Shown here: one piece after another, positions 18,836 to 27,154 of the stretch | Position numbering within the stretch: the stretch's first letter is position 1 | Layout of the letters: the number at the start of each line of letters is the position of its first letter | NCBI RefSeq assembly: GCF_003063625.1 | Contig: NZ_CP026604.1 | Span: 5,186,065-5,250,064 of the forward strand | Reading direction: 5' to 3' | Source of the DNA: Saccharobesus litoralis | GTDB taxonomy: Bacteria; Pseudomonadota; Gammaproteobacteria; Enterobacterales; Alteromonadaceae | DNA: 64,000 bases | Position numbers and translations under genes: made by a program | The notes under the pieces: model-generated | Told to the model about the DNA's origin: nothing | Seen by the model: only the letters and a program-made list of their open reading frames with translations | Database searches by the model: none

Positions 18836-19321
18836 GTTATTTCCTCGCGTGAATGATGAGGAAATTATGCGGTTCTCAGTTCTCGAAAGTAAGTACGTCA
18901 GTTCATTAGGCGCTTACAATTAAACCCAGAATTAGAACGCTTGTGGGCATTTGGCAAAATTGAAGATCTGCAAGACAAAATGGCTTATTTTGGCAAAGAC
19001 CAAGATAGTGAACATGCCATTCGTGATTTAGCGATGCAGTACAGCCTAGTGACTGACTACACCTCGATGATAGTGATGACGGAAGAGCAATTTGCCGCGC
19101 ACAATATCGATCGTAAAAACAAGCAGCGTGTCGGTAACGAGAAGCAAGCTCGCCAACAACGTCAAGCGCAAGGCGTACAAGATAATCGTGTAGATAAGCA
19201 ACAACCTATGTATAACTCACCACGACCAAGCCATAGTGGAAGCGGCGGTTCTCTAGGTTATGGCTTTTTAATCCTGATATTGGGGTTAACAATAGGTCGA
19301 GTTGCTAGGGTGAAACGTTAA

Positions 19322-19651
19322 CACCTCTTACCTTTGGGCTTGCAAGTTCGTAAGCCTAAAGGCTCACCTACAATAAATACTAAATACACCAAGCCGTTCG
19401 ATCACCAATGAGAAATACACCATCACCAGCACAAAAATAACGGCAGCAGAAAAGGTCACCACTCCCACCGAAAAACATATGCCAACTTAAGTGCATTAAA
19501 CGAACCTTGTAATAAATATGCGCAGGGGATTATACAGGATTTGGATAATGCTTAATTGAATCACACGATTCAAATTTTGTGCTTAAATGTTTATCCAATT
19601 AATTATACAGATAATACTATTTCTGGATTTGGAACACTTATATAAACTGGT
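19322..19651. other. Gene-free stretch downstream of the vWA gene
   Basis: No gene, RNA or terminator is clear in these 330 bases. The region is AT-rich toward its right end, where the Fic promoter should lie. Confidence 0.4.
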
Positions 19652-19730
19652 ATATGTCGATTTTTTCAGATTATATCGACATATGAACTTCTCATGTCGA
19701 TACTATCGACATATACTCATAACATGTCGA
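19652..19730. promoter_or_regulatory. Array of TGTCGA operators in front of the Fic gene
   Basis: Five copies of the half-site ATGTCGA or its mirror TCGACAT lie in 79 bp. ATATGTCGA (19652-19660) is mirrored by TCGACATAT (19676-19684). ATGTCGATA-C-TATCGACAT (19694-19712) is a perfect 19-bp palindrome. A lone ATGTCGA stands at 19724-19730, 20 bp before the start codon. The density and symmetry indicate a cooperative repressor site. The Fic protein's own C-terminal winged helix could be the binder. Confidence 0.7.
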
Positions 19731-19750
19731 AATAATTGCAAAACATAAAC

Positions 19751-20857
19751 ATGACTTGGTATCCACAGCGTGCTTTTAACGATATACCGTTATTACCCCC
19801 CCAAAATGACGAAATAGAGTCAGTTTCAGTGCTTAAAGTTTGTATATCCGCACGTGCTGCCTTAGCAGAACTAAAACAAGCTGGGCAACTCTTACCCAAT
19901 CAAGGTCTGCTAATCAATTTATTGCCATTATTGGAAGCAAAAGACAGTACCGAAATTGAAAATATTGTTACGACATCTGACCAGTTATTTCAGTACGCCC
20001 AAGAAGAATCACTAGCCGATGCAGCTACAAAAGAAGCTCTCCGCTATCGCACAGCTTTGTACAATGGGTATATAGAATTAAACCGCATGCCTTTGTGCAC
20101 GAATACTGCGATAAAAGTATGCAGTACCATAAAAGGTGTGCAAATGGATATTCGCAAAGTACCCGGTACTACACTCACCAACCAAACAACAGGAGAAGTG
20201 ATCTATACACCACCAGAAGGTGAAAAACACTTACGTGATTTATTGGCGAATTGGGAAAATTTTTTACACAGTGAACAAGATGAAATTGATCCCTTAATCA
20301 AAATGGCTGTTAGCCATTATCAGTTTGAAGCTATTCACCCATTTACCGATGGCAACGGTCGTACAGGAAGAGTACTAAACATGCTCTACTTGATAGATCA
20401 GCAACTATTAACCCTACCTATCCTCTATCTCAGCCGCTACATTTTGCAACATCGCGCCGAGTATTACCGTTTACTAACAGCAGTAACTCGTGAACAGAAC
20501 TGGCAAGACTGGTTGGTTTATATGCTTAAAGCAGTCGAACACACTGCAACTTGGACGGTTGGAAAAATCGCAGCTGTGCGCCATTTAATAGAGCATACAT
20601 CCAACCACATTCGCACATCATTACCTAAAATATACAGCTATGAACTAGTACAAATTATTTTTGAACAACCATACTGCCGTATCAATAATTTAGTCGATAA
20701 CAATATAGCTAAGCGTCAAACAGCATCAGTGTATCTTAAACAACTAGCAGAAATAGGCGTGTTAAACGAAATACAATCTGGTAAAGAAAAACTATTTGTC
20801 CACCTAAAACTGATCCAACTTATGACAGCAGATAGCAATGAGTTTAATCACTATTAA
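19751..20857 (+). CDS. Fic-family protein with intramolecular inhibitory helix
   Basis: A 368-residue Fic/DUF4172-type protein. The active site HPFTDGNGRTGR at about residues 196-207 matches HPFxxGNGRxGR exactly, so AMP transfer from ATP to a Ser, Thr or Tyr side chain should be possible. STEIEN at residues 66-71 fits the inhibitory motif (S/T)xxxE(G/N) placed N-terminal to the core (class II). The C-terminal 90 residues look like a winged helix (RINNLVDNNIAKRQTASVYLKQLAEIGVL). The ATG at 19751 is chosen because the family begins with M-x-W-x-P; a TTG at 19736 is possible. No ribosome site is visible. Confidence 0.9.
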   Translation: MTWYPQRAFNDIPLLPPQNDEIESVSVLKVCISARAALAELKQAGQLLPNQGLLINLLPLLEAKDSTEIENIVTTSDQLFQYAQEESLADAATKEALRYRTALYNGYIELNRMPLCTNTAIKVCSTIKGVQMDIRKVPGTTLTNQTTGEVIYTPPEGEKHLRDLLANWENFLHSEQDEIDPLIKMAVSHYQFEAIHPFTDGNGRTGRVLNMLYLIDQQLLTLPILYLSRYILQHRAEYYRLLTAVTREQNWQDWLVYMLKAVEHTATWTVGKIAAVRHLIEHTSNHIRTSLPKIYSYELVQIIFEQPYCRINNLVDNNIAKRQTASVYLKQLAEIGVLNEIQSGKEKLFVHLKLIQLMTADSNEFNHY

Positions 20858-20933
20858 CTATTAAGCTGTAACTGGGGTAAATGATTAGAAGGTGCAACTC
20901 ACTTCGTTTGGGGCACCCTACCTCATCAGATAT

Positions 20934-22322
20934 TTATGAATCCGCCACACTCGGCAATCTAATCTCAGCCACACAACCACTGAATTTACCGCGATTACTT
21001 AAACTTAGCTCACCATGATGGGCTTCAATAATCTGGCGACTGGTGGCTAAACCGATACCGGAACCGGATTGTTTGGTGGTGTAAAACGGTACAAACAGGT
21101 TGTCTGGGTTACTAATGCCTGTACCTAAATCTTTAACCTTAACCACGACATTATCCTTGTCATTTAACGCTTCGATTTCTATTGACGGATGCTGGTGGGG
21201 ATCGCTGCTGGCGTTAACGATGGCGTGTGATTCAAAGGCGTTTTTCACCAGATTAATTAGCACTTGTTCCAACTGACTACTGTCGCCCATCACCCACAAA
21301 GCTTGTTCTGGCAGTTGTAATTCAAAACTATAATCAGGATACAAGCTAACTACCGAGTTAACCCAATCCAAAACATTAACTTGGGTTTTATCCGGATTCG
21401 GGATTTGTTTAACCTGTTTATAGCCTTTCACCAGTTTGATTAAGCCATCGGCGCGTTGATGGATAACCCCAAGGTTATCTTTAAGTTTTTGGCTTTTATC
21501 CGGTCTATCAACGTAGGCGGTTAAGGATGCGCTAAGGCTGGAAATAGGCGCTAGCGAGTTGTTAATTTCGTGACTCAGCACGCGGATCAACTTCTGCCAC
21601 GCTTGGTTCTCTTCACTGCGCAATAAGGCTTTTACGTCTTTGATTAGCAGTAACTGATGGGGTTGACCTTCTTCGATAAAGTGATCTCGATATATGCTAA
21701 AGCGTCCGGATTTATTCGGAAAATGCCAATCTAAAGGTTGATTAGGATCACATTCAATTAATGGCGTGATCTGCAACTCATTAACATGGCGATTTAGAAT
21801 TTGCTCTTGCTCACCGCCAAACAATAAACAGAAAGCCTGATTAGCTAAGGTTACCTTGCCCGACTCATTCACCGCCACCAAAGCGATATCAATATTATTG
21901 ATAACTTTACCCACCAATAGCTGGCTTTCGCGGGTTTCCAAACGCTGTGCCATTAGGGTATCGGCAAGGGTATTGATCTGAAAAATCAGTTCGGCAAGGG
22001 CATCTTGGTTATCGGGTTTCTGGTTTTCGCTATTACCACGGTTTTTCTTAGGTGTGCCACTTAACCGACCGCGCATCGATAAGTCACCATTGGTGATGGC
22101 TTCTAGCAAATTGCTTAAGGTGCGAAATTGAAAGCTAACTTTGTTAAAACAGTAAAACGCTAAAAACAGTATTTTGCCGCCCAATAATAAACCCACTAAG
22201 GTGATAGCAGCGGGTGACCAACCAAGAAAGGCTAAGCACACCAATAACAAGCTATACGCAGGTACACCTGCCAGCAAAACTAGACGAAATAGTTGTTTAT
22301 CAAAAGCGGTATGTTTTGCCAT
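20934..22322 (-). CDS. Membrane sensor histidine kinase (NtrB-like) of the efflux module
   Basis: Two transmembrane segments near the N-terminus (about 13-55) are followed by a linker and a PAS domain (about 130-240). The His box is RVLSHEINNSLAPISS, and the ATPase domain has LVKNAFESHAIV (N box), VKDLGTGI (G1) and GSGIGLATSRQI (G2). It has almost no periplasmic domain, so it may sense the membrane or a cytoplasmic signal. It overlaps the regulator gene by one base and is its cognate kinase. HK/NtrC-type pairs of this kind usually sit beside MacB-like ABC transporters, as here. Confidence 0.9.
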   Translation of the reverse strand: MAKHTAFDKQLFRLVLLAGVPAYSLLLVCLAFLGWSPAAITLVGLLLGGKILFLAFYCFNKVSFQFRTLSNLLEAITNGDLSMRGRLSGTPKKNRGNSENQKPDNQDALAELIFQINTLADTLMAQRLETRESQLLVGKVINNIDIALVAVNESGKVTLANQAFCLLFGGEQEQILNRHVNELQITPLIECDPNQPLDWHFPNKSGRFSIYRDHFIEEGQPHQLLLIKDVKALLRSEENQAWQKLIRVLSHEINNSLAPISSLSASLTAYVDRPDKSQKLKDNLGVIHQRADGLIKLVKGYKQVKQIPNPDKTQVNVLDWVNSVVSLYPDYSFELQLPEQALWVMGDSSQLEQVLINLVKNAFESHAIVNASSDPHQHPSIEIEALNDKDNVVVKVKDLGTGISNPDNLFVPFYTTKQSGSGIGLATSRQIIEAHHGELSLSNRGKFSGCVAEIRLPSVADS

Positions 22323-23719
22323 TAGAGTTGGTATTTTTCCAAGCGACGATAAAAAGCGCTACGACTTAAGCCCAATGACTTAGCAGTTTCGATAGCATTG
22401 CCTTTATATTTATCCAAGCGCTGAATAATGACTTGTTTTTCTATATCGTCCAAGGTCATATCTGAGTCAAAGGTCGTGTTGTTTTGTGCGTGTTCCGATG
22501 CATCTGCACCGCCAGAGACAACATCTAACGTTAATCTTAAATCGCTCGGTTCAATAGTCTCACCTTGGCATAACACCACAGCTCGTTCAATACAGTGTTG
22601 CAACTCGCGCACATTACCCGGCCAATCATAAGCCAATAAAGCTTGCTCAGCTAAAACGGAAAATTGAATTTGGGATTTTTGATACTTATTAACCCATTTT
22701 TGTAAACACTGCTGAGCTAAAGGCAATATATCATGCTGGCGTTGTTTTAACGCAGGCACGGTAATATCGATTCCAGCTAAGCGAAACAACAGATCACGAC
22801 GAAACTTGCCCTGCTCGACTAGCGCCGTTAAATCGGCATTGGTGGCGCAAATGACTCGTACATCAGCTATTTGGGTTTTATTACCACCCACCCGTTCAAA
22901 CTCCTTACTTTCCAATACTCGCAATAGCTTAGCTTGTTGCGACAAAGGGATATTGGCAATCTCATCTAAAAACAAAGTGCCTTTATCGGCTAACTCAAAA
23001 CGCCCTGCTCTATCTGCTTTGGCGTCGGTAAAGGCACCTTTTACATGACCAAACATTTCGCTTTCAAATAGAGATTCAGGAATAGCGCCCATATTGACCG
23101 ACACAAAAGCTTGCTCGGCACGAGACGACATGTGATGAATTTTCTTAGCTAGTAAACTCTTGCCTGTGCCGTTATCGCCGTAGATCACTATACTCAATTC
23201 AGATTGCGCTACTTGCAGGGCGGTATTGAGCATTTGACTACTGCTTGGCGCTTGGGCGATATAATCTTGATTGTCGCTACTGGATTTTTGTAACAGTTGG
23301 TTGTGCTGTGCGAGCTTTTCACTCTGACTACGGCTATCTTTTAGCTTAAGTTGGTTGGCAATAATGCTCAGTAAACGTTCGTTTTCCCACGGTTTTTCAA
23401 TAAAGTCGTTAGCGCCTAACTGCATCGCTTCAACACTCAGTTCTACTGAGCTCCAGCCCGTCATTACCACAATCGCACACAAAGGCTGCGCATTACGGAT
23501 AGACTCGATCAACGCCAAGCCTTCGGCACCCGATGTGGTATCGAGCTGAAAATTCATATCGAGCAATACCAGATCAAAGTCTTGTTTTTTAACTAAATAA
23601 TTAACCTGCTCTACCGAATTAGCCGTTGTCGTCGCATAGCCTTTTCCATCGCATAGAATGTCTAATGCCGCGACTATCGCGGCATCATCATCGGCTATTA
23701 GTATTTGTCGTTTTTCCAT
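22322..23719 (-). CDS. Sigma-54-dependent NtrC-family response regulator
   Basis: A 465-residue three-domain regulator. The receiver has FDLVLLDMNF with the phospho-Asp near residue 54. The AAA+ domain has Walker A GDNGTGKSLLAKK, the sigma-54 contact loop GAFTDA, and Walker B GTLFLDEIANIP. The Fis-type HTH at the end reads GNAIETAKSLGLSRSAFYRRL. It needs RpoN promoters to act. A candidate RpoN promoter and dyad enhancer sites lie upstream of the adaptor gene at 28.5-28.6 kb, so it probably switches on the pump operon. Confidence 0.93.
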   Translation of the reverse strand: MEKRQILIADDDAAIVAALDILCDGKGYATTTANSVEQVNYLVKKQDFDLVLLDMNFQLDTTSGAEGLALIESIRNAQPLCAIVVMTGWSSVELSVEAMQLGANDFIEKPWENERLLSIIANQLKLKDSRSQSEKLAQHNQLLQKSSSDNQDYIAQAPSSSQMLNTALQVAQSELSIVIYGDNGTGKSLLAKKIHHMSSRAEQAFVSVNMGAIPESLFESEMFGHVKGAFTDAKADRAGRFELADKGTLFLDEIANIPLSQQAKLLRVLESKEFERVGGNKTQIADVRVICATNADLTALVEQGKFRRDLLFRLAGIDITVPALKQRQHDILPLAQQCLQKWVNKYQKSQIQFSVLAEQALLAYDWPGNVRELQHCIERAVVLCQGETIEPSDLRLTLDVVSGGADASEHAQNNTTFDSDMTLDDIEKQVIIQRLDKYKGNAIETAKSLGLSRSAFYRRLEKYQL

Positions 23720-23775
23720 GTAATTTATTCTGATTATTTACGTCATTCTAGGCTTATATAGGGAGCCAATGTTTT

Positions 23776-23852
23776 TGTAGGGCAGAATTTACTCCTGCCA
23801 ACGCAGGTTGCGTTAATTATTTAGCGTTGGCGGGTATAAAACCCGCCCTACA
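23776..23852. repeat. Imperfect intergenic palindrome with TGTAGGGC ends
   Basis: TGTAGGGC at 23776 is mirrored by GCCCTACA ending at 23852. Inside, CCTGCCAACGC and GCGTTGGCGGG form the inner arms, with a short AT-rich loop. This is the common gammaproteobacterial TGTAGGGCGGGT...CCCGCCCTACA repeat. It lies between the permease and regulator genes and could attenuate read-through between them. Confidence 0.7.
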
Positions 23853-23854
23853 CA

Positions 23855-26296
23855 TTACTCATACCTTAACGCTACACTTGGCTCCCAACTTACCGCACGT
23901 AATGCCGGTACATAGGTAGCAAAGCTCACAACTGTCGCTATGGTTAGTGGCATAAACAACATCATAGAATAAACCGTAAACGACAAGTCGCCCATAAAGT
24001 TGAGTATGGCATTTGCTAATACATACGCAATAGGTAAACCAATAGAAATACCAATCACTAATTGTAACCAACCTTGTTTCATCAGCATCATAATCACACT
24101 GTGATCGCTAGCGCCTAGCGCGCGACGAATACCTAATTCTTGCGTGCGCAGGCTAACCGAATTAGCAATAACCCCATAAATGCCAGTGGCTGCTAACAAA
24201 AGCGCCGCCAAAGCGAAAACGCTAAATACGTTAGAAATAAACTTCATGCCGCTGATATTGCGTTCTAACAACTCGTGGTAAGCAATAAACTCAAATGCAG
24301 GAATATTGGTATCTAACTTTTGCAACGCTTTATTAATGCTTTTGCTCATCTCGTAAGGGTCGCTACTGCCACTTACCCCTAAAGAGACAAAACGCCATGC
24401 ATTTTGTGCGACAGAGGTATAAATCGTCGGCCGATCTTTCACTGGGATAAAAGGTTGTCCATGAATAACATGCTCAACTACCCCAACTACCGTCATCCAC
24501 TCAAATTCTTTTTGATTAACATCAGCGACATAGCGCAAGCGTTTACCAATAATGTTAGTTTCGTTTGGCCAAACATTTTCAACAAAAGATTGCGTTACCA
24601 CGGCCACCTTTTGGCTGTTAGCATCGTCAGTGCGTTCTAAATAGCGACCTTGTAGTAATTGTATTTTTAGTCCTTCATGCGCCCCGGGCACTATTTCGGC
24701 GGACTGAGCACGGTGATATTGGTTATCTTGGGTTTTCTCAAAACCATCCACATCAATATCTCGATAGTAGGCGTGTTGCCCCGGAAGCGGATTGGCAGCA
24801 ATAGCGAGTTTAACAACGGGATCGGCATTTAATTCATCAACTAAATCATAGAAAAACTGCGTGCGCGCTTCTGGTGTTTTGTATGTTGCAGTTGGCAGCC
24901 CGACTCGCGCAGTCAACATATTCTGAGTTTCGATACCATAATCTGTGTTTTGCGCTTCTTGTATGGCAACGCTGATCATAGCTGAAGTCGTTAATAATGC
25001 GCATGACAAGGTCACTTCCAAAATCACCAGCGCTTTGTTTAATCGACTTGAGCTTTGGCTTTGCGCACCTCGTGTGCCGTCACGTAATACTTGATTAAAG
25101 TCACCACTCAATATTTTCCAAGCAGGTAATACACCGGTGACCATGGCCGTTGCGACTATTATTAGCAAAGATACTTGGATAACGTGCGGATCCATCGTCA
25201 GCTCCCAAAAATAAGGCGAGCGCTCCGACAATATTTTATCCATTACTGAGGCGGTGATCTCTAAGCCGACTTGCGCCAACAAAAAGGCAAGTACCCCACC
25301 CAGTACACAAATAATGATACTTTCCCACATCATCTGCATCACTAAGCGATTAGCCGGTGCGCCTAACGCCACACGAATGGCTGTTTCCTTGGCACGCTCG
25401 TTAGCCCGCGAATAAAGCAGGTTGGCAACGTTTATACAAGCTAATAGTAAAACAAAAGCCACTGCCACCGTCATTGAGGTTAATATTGGTTTAGTGCCGC
25501 CGCCCATAAACATCATTGGATAGGTATTTATCATCGGCGTACCATGGTTGCGGTAACGCTCTTTGTGTTGATTCTTTAACCTGTCATAAATTGCCGCTAA
25601 CTCTTGTTGTGCTTGCGCTTTACTCACCCCTTCTTTTAACAAACCAAATAGGTTTACATTTTCAAAAGCACTTTGTTCCGCTTTTGCTAAATTATGCCGC
25701 ACAGGTATCCAAAGGTCTTGGTTAAATGGAAAAGAGAAATGCTCAGGCATAACACCAACCACTTCGGTTAATGTGCCATTCACATAGAAGCTTTTACCAA
25801 TAATATCTTGCTGACCGGCAAAATAATCTTGCCACATTAAATGGCTAATGATGGCAACATCCTGCGCCCCTTGAACATAATCTTGTTCATTAAAAGTCCG
25901 CCCTAGACTCGGTTGCGTAGAGGTGATCTCGAATAAATCTTGTCTAGTTTTTAGTCCTTTGTAACGAGAAGCACGATCACCACCGCTAATATTCATGTTG
26001 TCGTCTTGATAGTAGCTAAAATGCTCGAACGACGTTTGCTCCTCCGCCATTTCTCGAAAAGCAAGAGTGTCCCAAACGCTACCTTGATCCATCAAGCCAT
26101 TAATCTCCATATTGACCACAACAATTCTCTCTCCTTGCGGTAAAGGCACAGGTCTTAATGAAAGGCTGTAAATAAATGAATAGTTATAAATACTTAAGCC
26201 TAAACCTATAGCCATAATCATTATGGTCATCACGGCAAACGCTGGTTTTTGCATTAACAGACGCACTGCGTATTTAAAATCGATCCAACTGTTCAT
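23855..26296 (-). CDS. MacB/FtsX-like ABC transporter permease (double FtsX)
   Basis: An 813-residue permease with one N-terminal transmembrane helix (about 18-40) and a periplasmic MacB_PCD domain. A first FtsX block of three helices (about 280-400, including CINVANLLYSRANERAKETAIRVALGAPANRLVMQ) follows. A second periplasmic domain and a second FtsX block (about 690-800, TQELGIRRALGASDHSVIMM) complete it. Both coupling motifs R-x-A-L-G-A are intact. Such proteins drive efflux of peptides or drugs through the periplasm together with an ATPase and an HlyD-type adaptor, both encoded directly upstream. Confidence 0.9.
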   Translation of the reverse strand: MNSWIDFKYAVRLLMQKPAFAVMTIMIMAIGLGLSIYNYSFIYSLSLRPVPLPQGERIVVVNMEINGLMDQGSVWDTLAFREMAEEQTSFEHFSYYQDDNMNISGGDRASRYKGLKTRQDLFEITSTQPSLGRTFNEQDYVQGAQDVAIISHLMWQDYFAGQQDIIGKSFYVNGTLTEVVGVMPEHFSFPFNQDLWIPVRHNLAKAEQSAFENVNLFGLLKEGVSKAQAQQELAAIYDRLKNQHKERYRNHGTPMINTYPMMFMGGGTKPILTSMTVAVAFVLLLACINVANLLYSRANERAKETAIRVALGAPANRLVMQMMWESIIICVLGGVLAFLLAQVGLEITASVMDKILSERSPYFWELTMDPHVIQVSLLIIVATAMVTGVLPAWKILSGDFNQVLRDGTRGAQSQSSSRLNKALVILEVTLSCALLTTSAMISVAIQEAQNTDYGIETQNMLTARVGLPTATYKTPEARTQFFYDLVDELNADPVVKLAIAANPLPGQHAYYRDIDVDGFEKTQDNQYHRAQSAEIVPGAHEGLKIQLLQGRYLERTDDANSQKVAVVTQSFVENVWPNETNIIGKRLRYVADVNQKEFEWMTVVGVVEHVIHGQPFIPVKDRPTIYTSVAQNAWRFVSLGVSGSSDPYEMSKSINKALQKLDTNIPAFEFIAYHELLERNISGMKFISNVFSVFALAALLLAATGIYGVIANSVSLRTQELGIRRALGASDHSVIMMLMKQGWLQLVIGISIGLPIAYVLANAILNFMGDLSFTVYSMMLFMPLTIATVVSFATYVPALRAVSWEPSVALRYE

Positions 26297-26319
26297 GTGC
26301 TTATCTCCTCCAATCCAAG

Positions 26320-27063
26320 CTAGGCAATCGCAGCTTCTGCGGTGTTATTGTCAAAGTTAATTTTAAAGTCACGCTTAACTGGATTATCCGCCACCACGCG
26401 ACCATCAAATATTTCGATAATGCGTTGGGCGCGTTGCGATGAACGCGGATCATGGGTAACCATACAAATGGTCGCGCCTTGCATATGTAATTTGTCTAAC
26501 ACTTCCATTACTGCTTCGGCATTTTTCGAGTCCAAATTACCCGTCGGCTCATCCGCTAATAAGAATGATGGCTTGCCGGCAATGGCTCGGGCAATGGCTA
26601 CTCGCTGTTGTTGACCACCAGAAAGCTGCGACGGGAAATGTTTAGCGCGATGCGACATATTGAGTTTATCTAATGCATCTTGTACCCAAGCTTTGCGCTC
26701 ATTTTTGTTTAAGTCTTTGCGATACGTTAGTGGTAATTCGACGTTTTCTTCCACGGTTAAATTGCTGATCAAATTAAATGACTGAAAAATAAAACCGATT
26801 TCGCGATTACGAATTTCCGCTCGCTCGGCTTTGCTTAAGTCACTTACATCCATATCTTTAATATGGTATTGACCATCACTACAGGTATCTAACAAGCCCA
26901 ACAGTGATAACAAGGTCGACTTACCACAACCCGAGGGCCCAGAAATAGACACATATTCGCCTTGTTGAATGGTAAGGCTAATATCCGATAAAGCATGGGT
27001 TTCGATCTCATCGGTAAAGAAGATTTTTTTAACCTTATCTAAAGTGATTAGTGCTTGGCTCAT
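26320..27063 (-). CDS. ABC transporter ATP-binding protein (MacB/LolD type)
   Basis: A 247-residue ATPase with Walker A GPSGCGKSTLL, Q-loop FIFQSFNLI, signature LSGGQQQRVAIARAIA, Walker B LLADEPTGNLDS and H-loop VTHDP. The length and the FxQSFNLISNLTVEENVELPL segment place it in the MacB/LolD group. It pairs with the permease that starts 23 bp downstream. The gap to the adaptor gene (27064-27154) holds a repeat but no terminator with a T-run. Confidence 0.93.
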   Translation of the reverse strand: MSQALITLDKVKKIFFTDEIETHALSDISLTIQQGEYVSISGPSGCGKSTLLSLLGLLDTCSDGQYHIKDMDVSDLSKAERAEIRNREIGFIFQSFNLISNLTVEENVELPLTYRKDLNKNERKAWVQDALDKLNMSHRAKHFPSQLSGGQQQRVAIARAIAGKPSFLLADEPTGNLDSKNAEAVMEVLDKLHMQGATICMVTHDPRSSQRAQRIIEIFDGRVVADNPVKRDFKINFDNNTAEAAIA

Positions 27064-27082
27064 GGTTTATATCCTTTTTAAT

Positions 27083-27148
27083 TTGTTGTAGGTCGAAGCT
27101 TGCTTCGTCAAACGCTCTATGTACGACGCCAGCGTCGAACCTACAAAA
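27083..27148. repeat. Intergenic inverted repeat TTGTAGGTCGA/TCGAACCTACAA
   Basis: The arms TTGTAGGT-CGA (27083) and TCGAACCTACAA (27137-27148) flank smaller hairpins, GAAGC-TT-GCTTC and CGACGC-CA-GCGTCG. It lies inside the pump operon, between adaptor and ATPase genes. Similar TGTAGGTTCGA sequences occur near 63285. It may tune mRNA stability. Confidence 0.6.
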
Positions 27149-27154
27149 CTAATA

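Larger units (their letters stand above)
16527..18917 (-). mobile_element. IS66-family insertion sequence, complete (2391 bp)
   Basis: The perfect 19-bp terminal inverted repeats are GTAAGCGCCTAATGAACTG (16527-16545) and its mirror (18899-18917). The three genes tnpA, tnpB and tnpC are all intact and read leftward, opposite to the gene they interrupt. With the 8-bp duplication this is a textbook, probably functional copy. Confidence 0.95.
16519..18925. repeat. 8-bp target duplication around IS66
   Basis: AATTAAAC occurs at 16519-16526 and again at 18918-18925, directly outside the two IS66 ends. The 8-bp length is the rule for IS66. Identity of both copies and of the terminal repeats suggests a recent insertion. 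Confidence 0.92.
14841..19321 (+). pseudogene. VIT/von Willebrand A surface-protein gene split by IS66
   Basis: The 5' part (14841-16526, 562 codons) encodes a signal peptide (about 1-26), a VIT domain (about 33-160, QVFFNPNQQDLEAHYSFPVP) and a vWA domain with the MIDAS motif DYSGSMQ (about residue 324). IS66 follows. The 3' part resumes in frame at 18926 with PELERLWAFGKIEDLQDKMA and ends at 19321. Joined, it makes 693 residues. The tail is SHSGSGGSLGYGFLILILG, then a basic end: Gly-Gly, a hydrophobic run, then Arg/Lys, as in GlyGly-CTERM proteins processed by rhombosortase. No sortase gene is nearby. The present gene makes only a secreted protein without its anchor. Confidence 0.85.
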
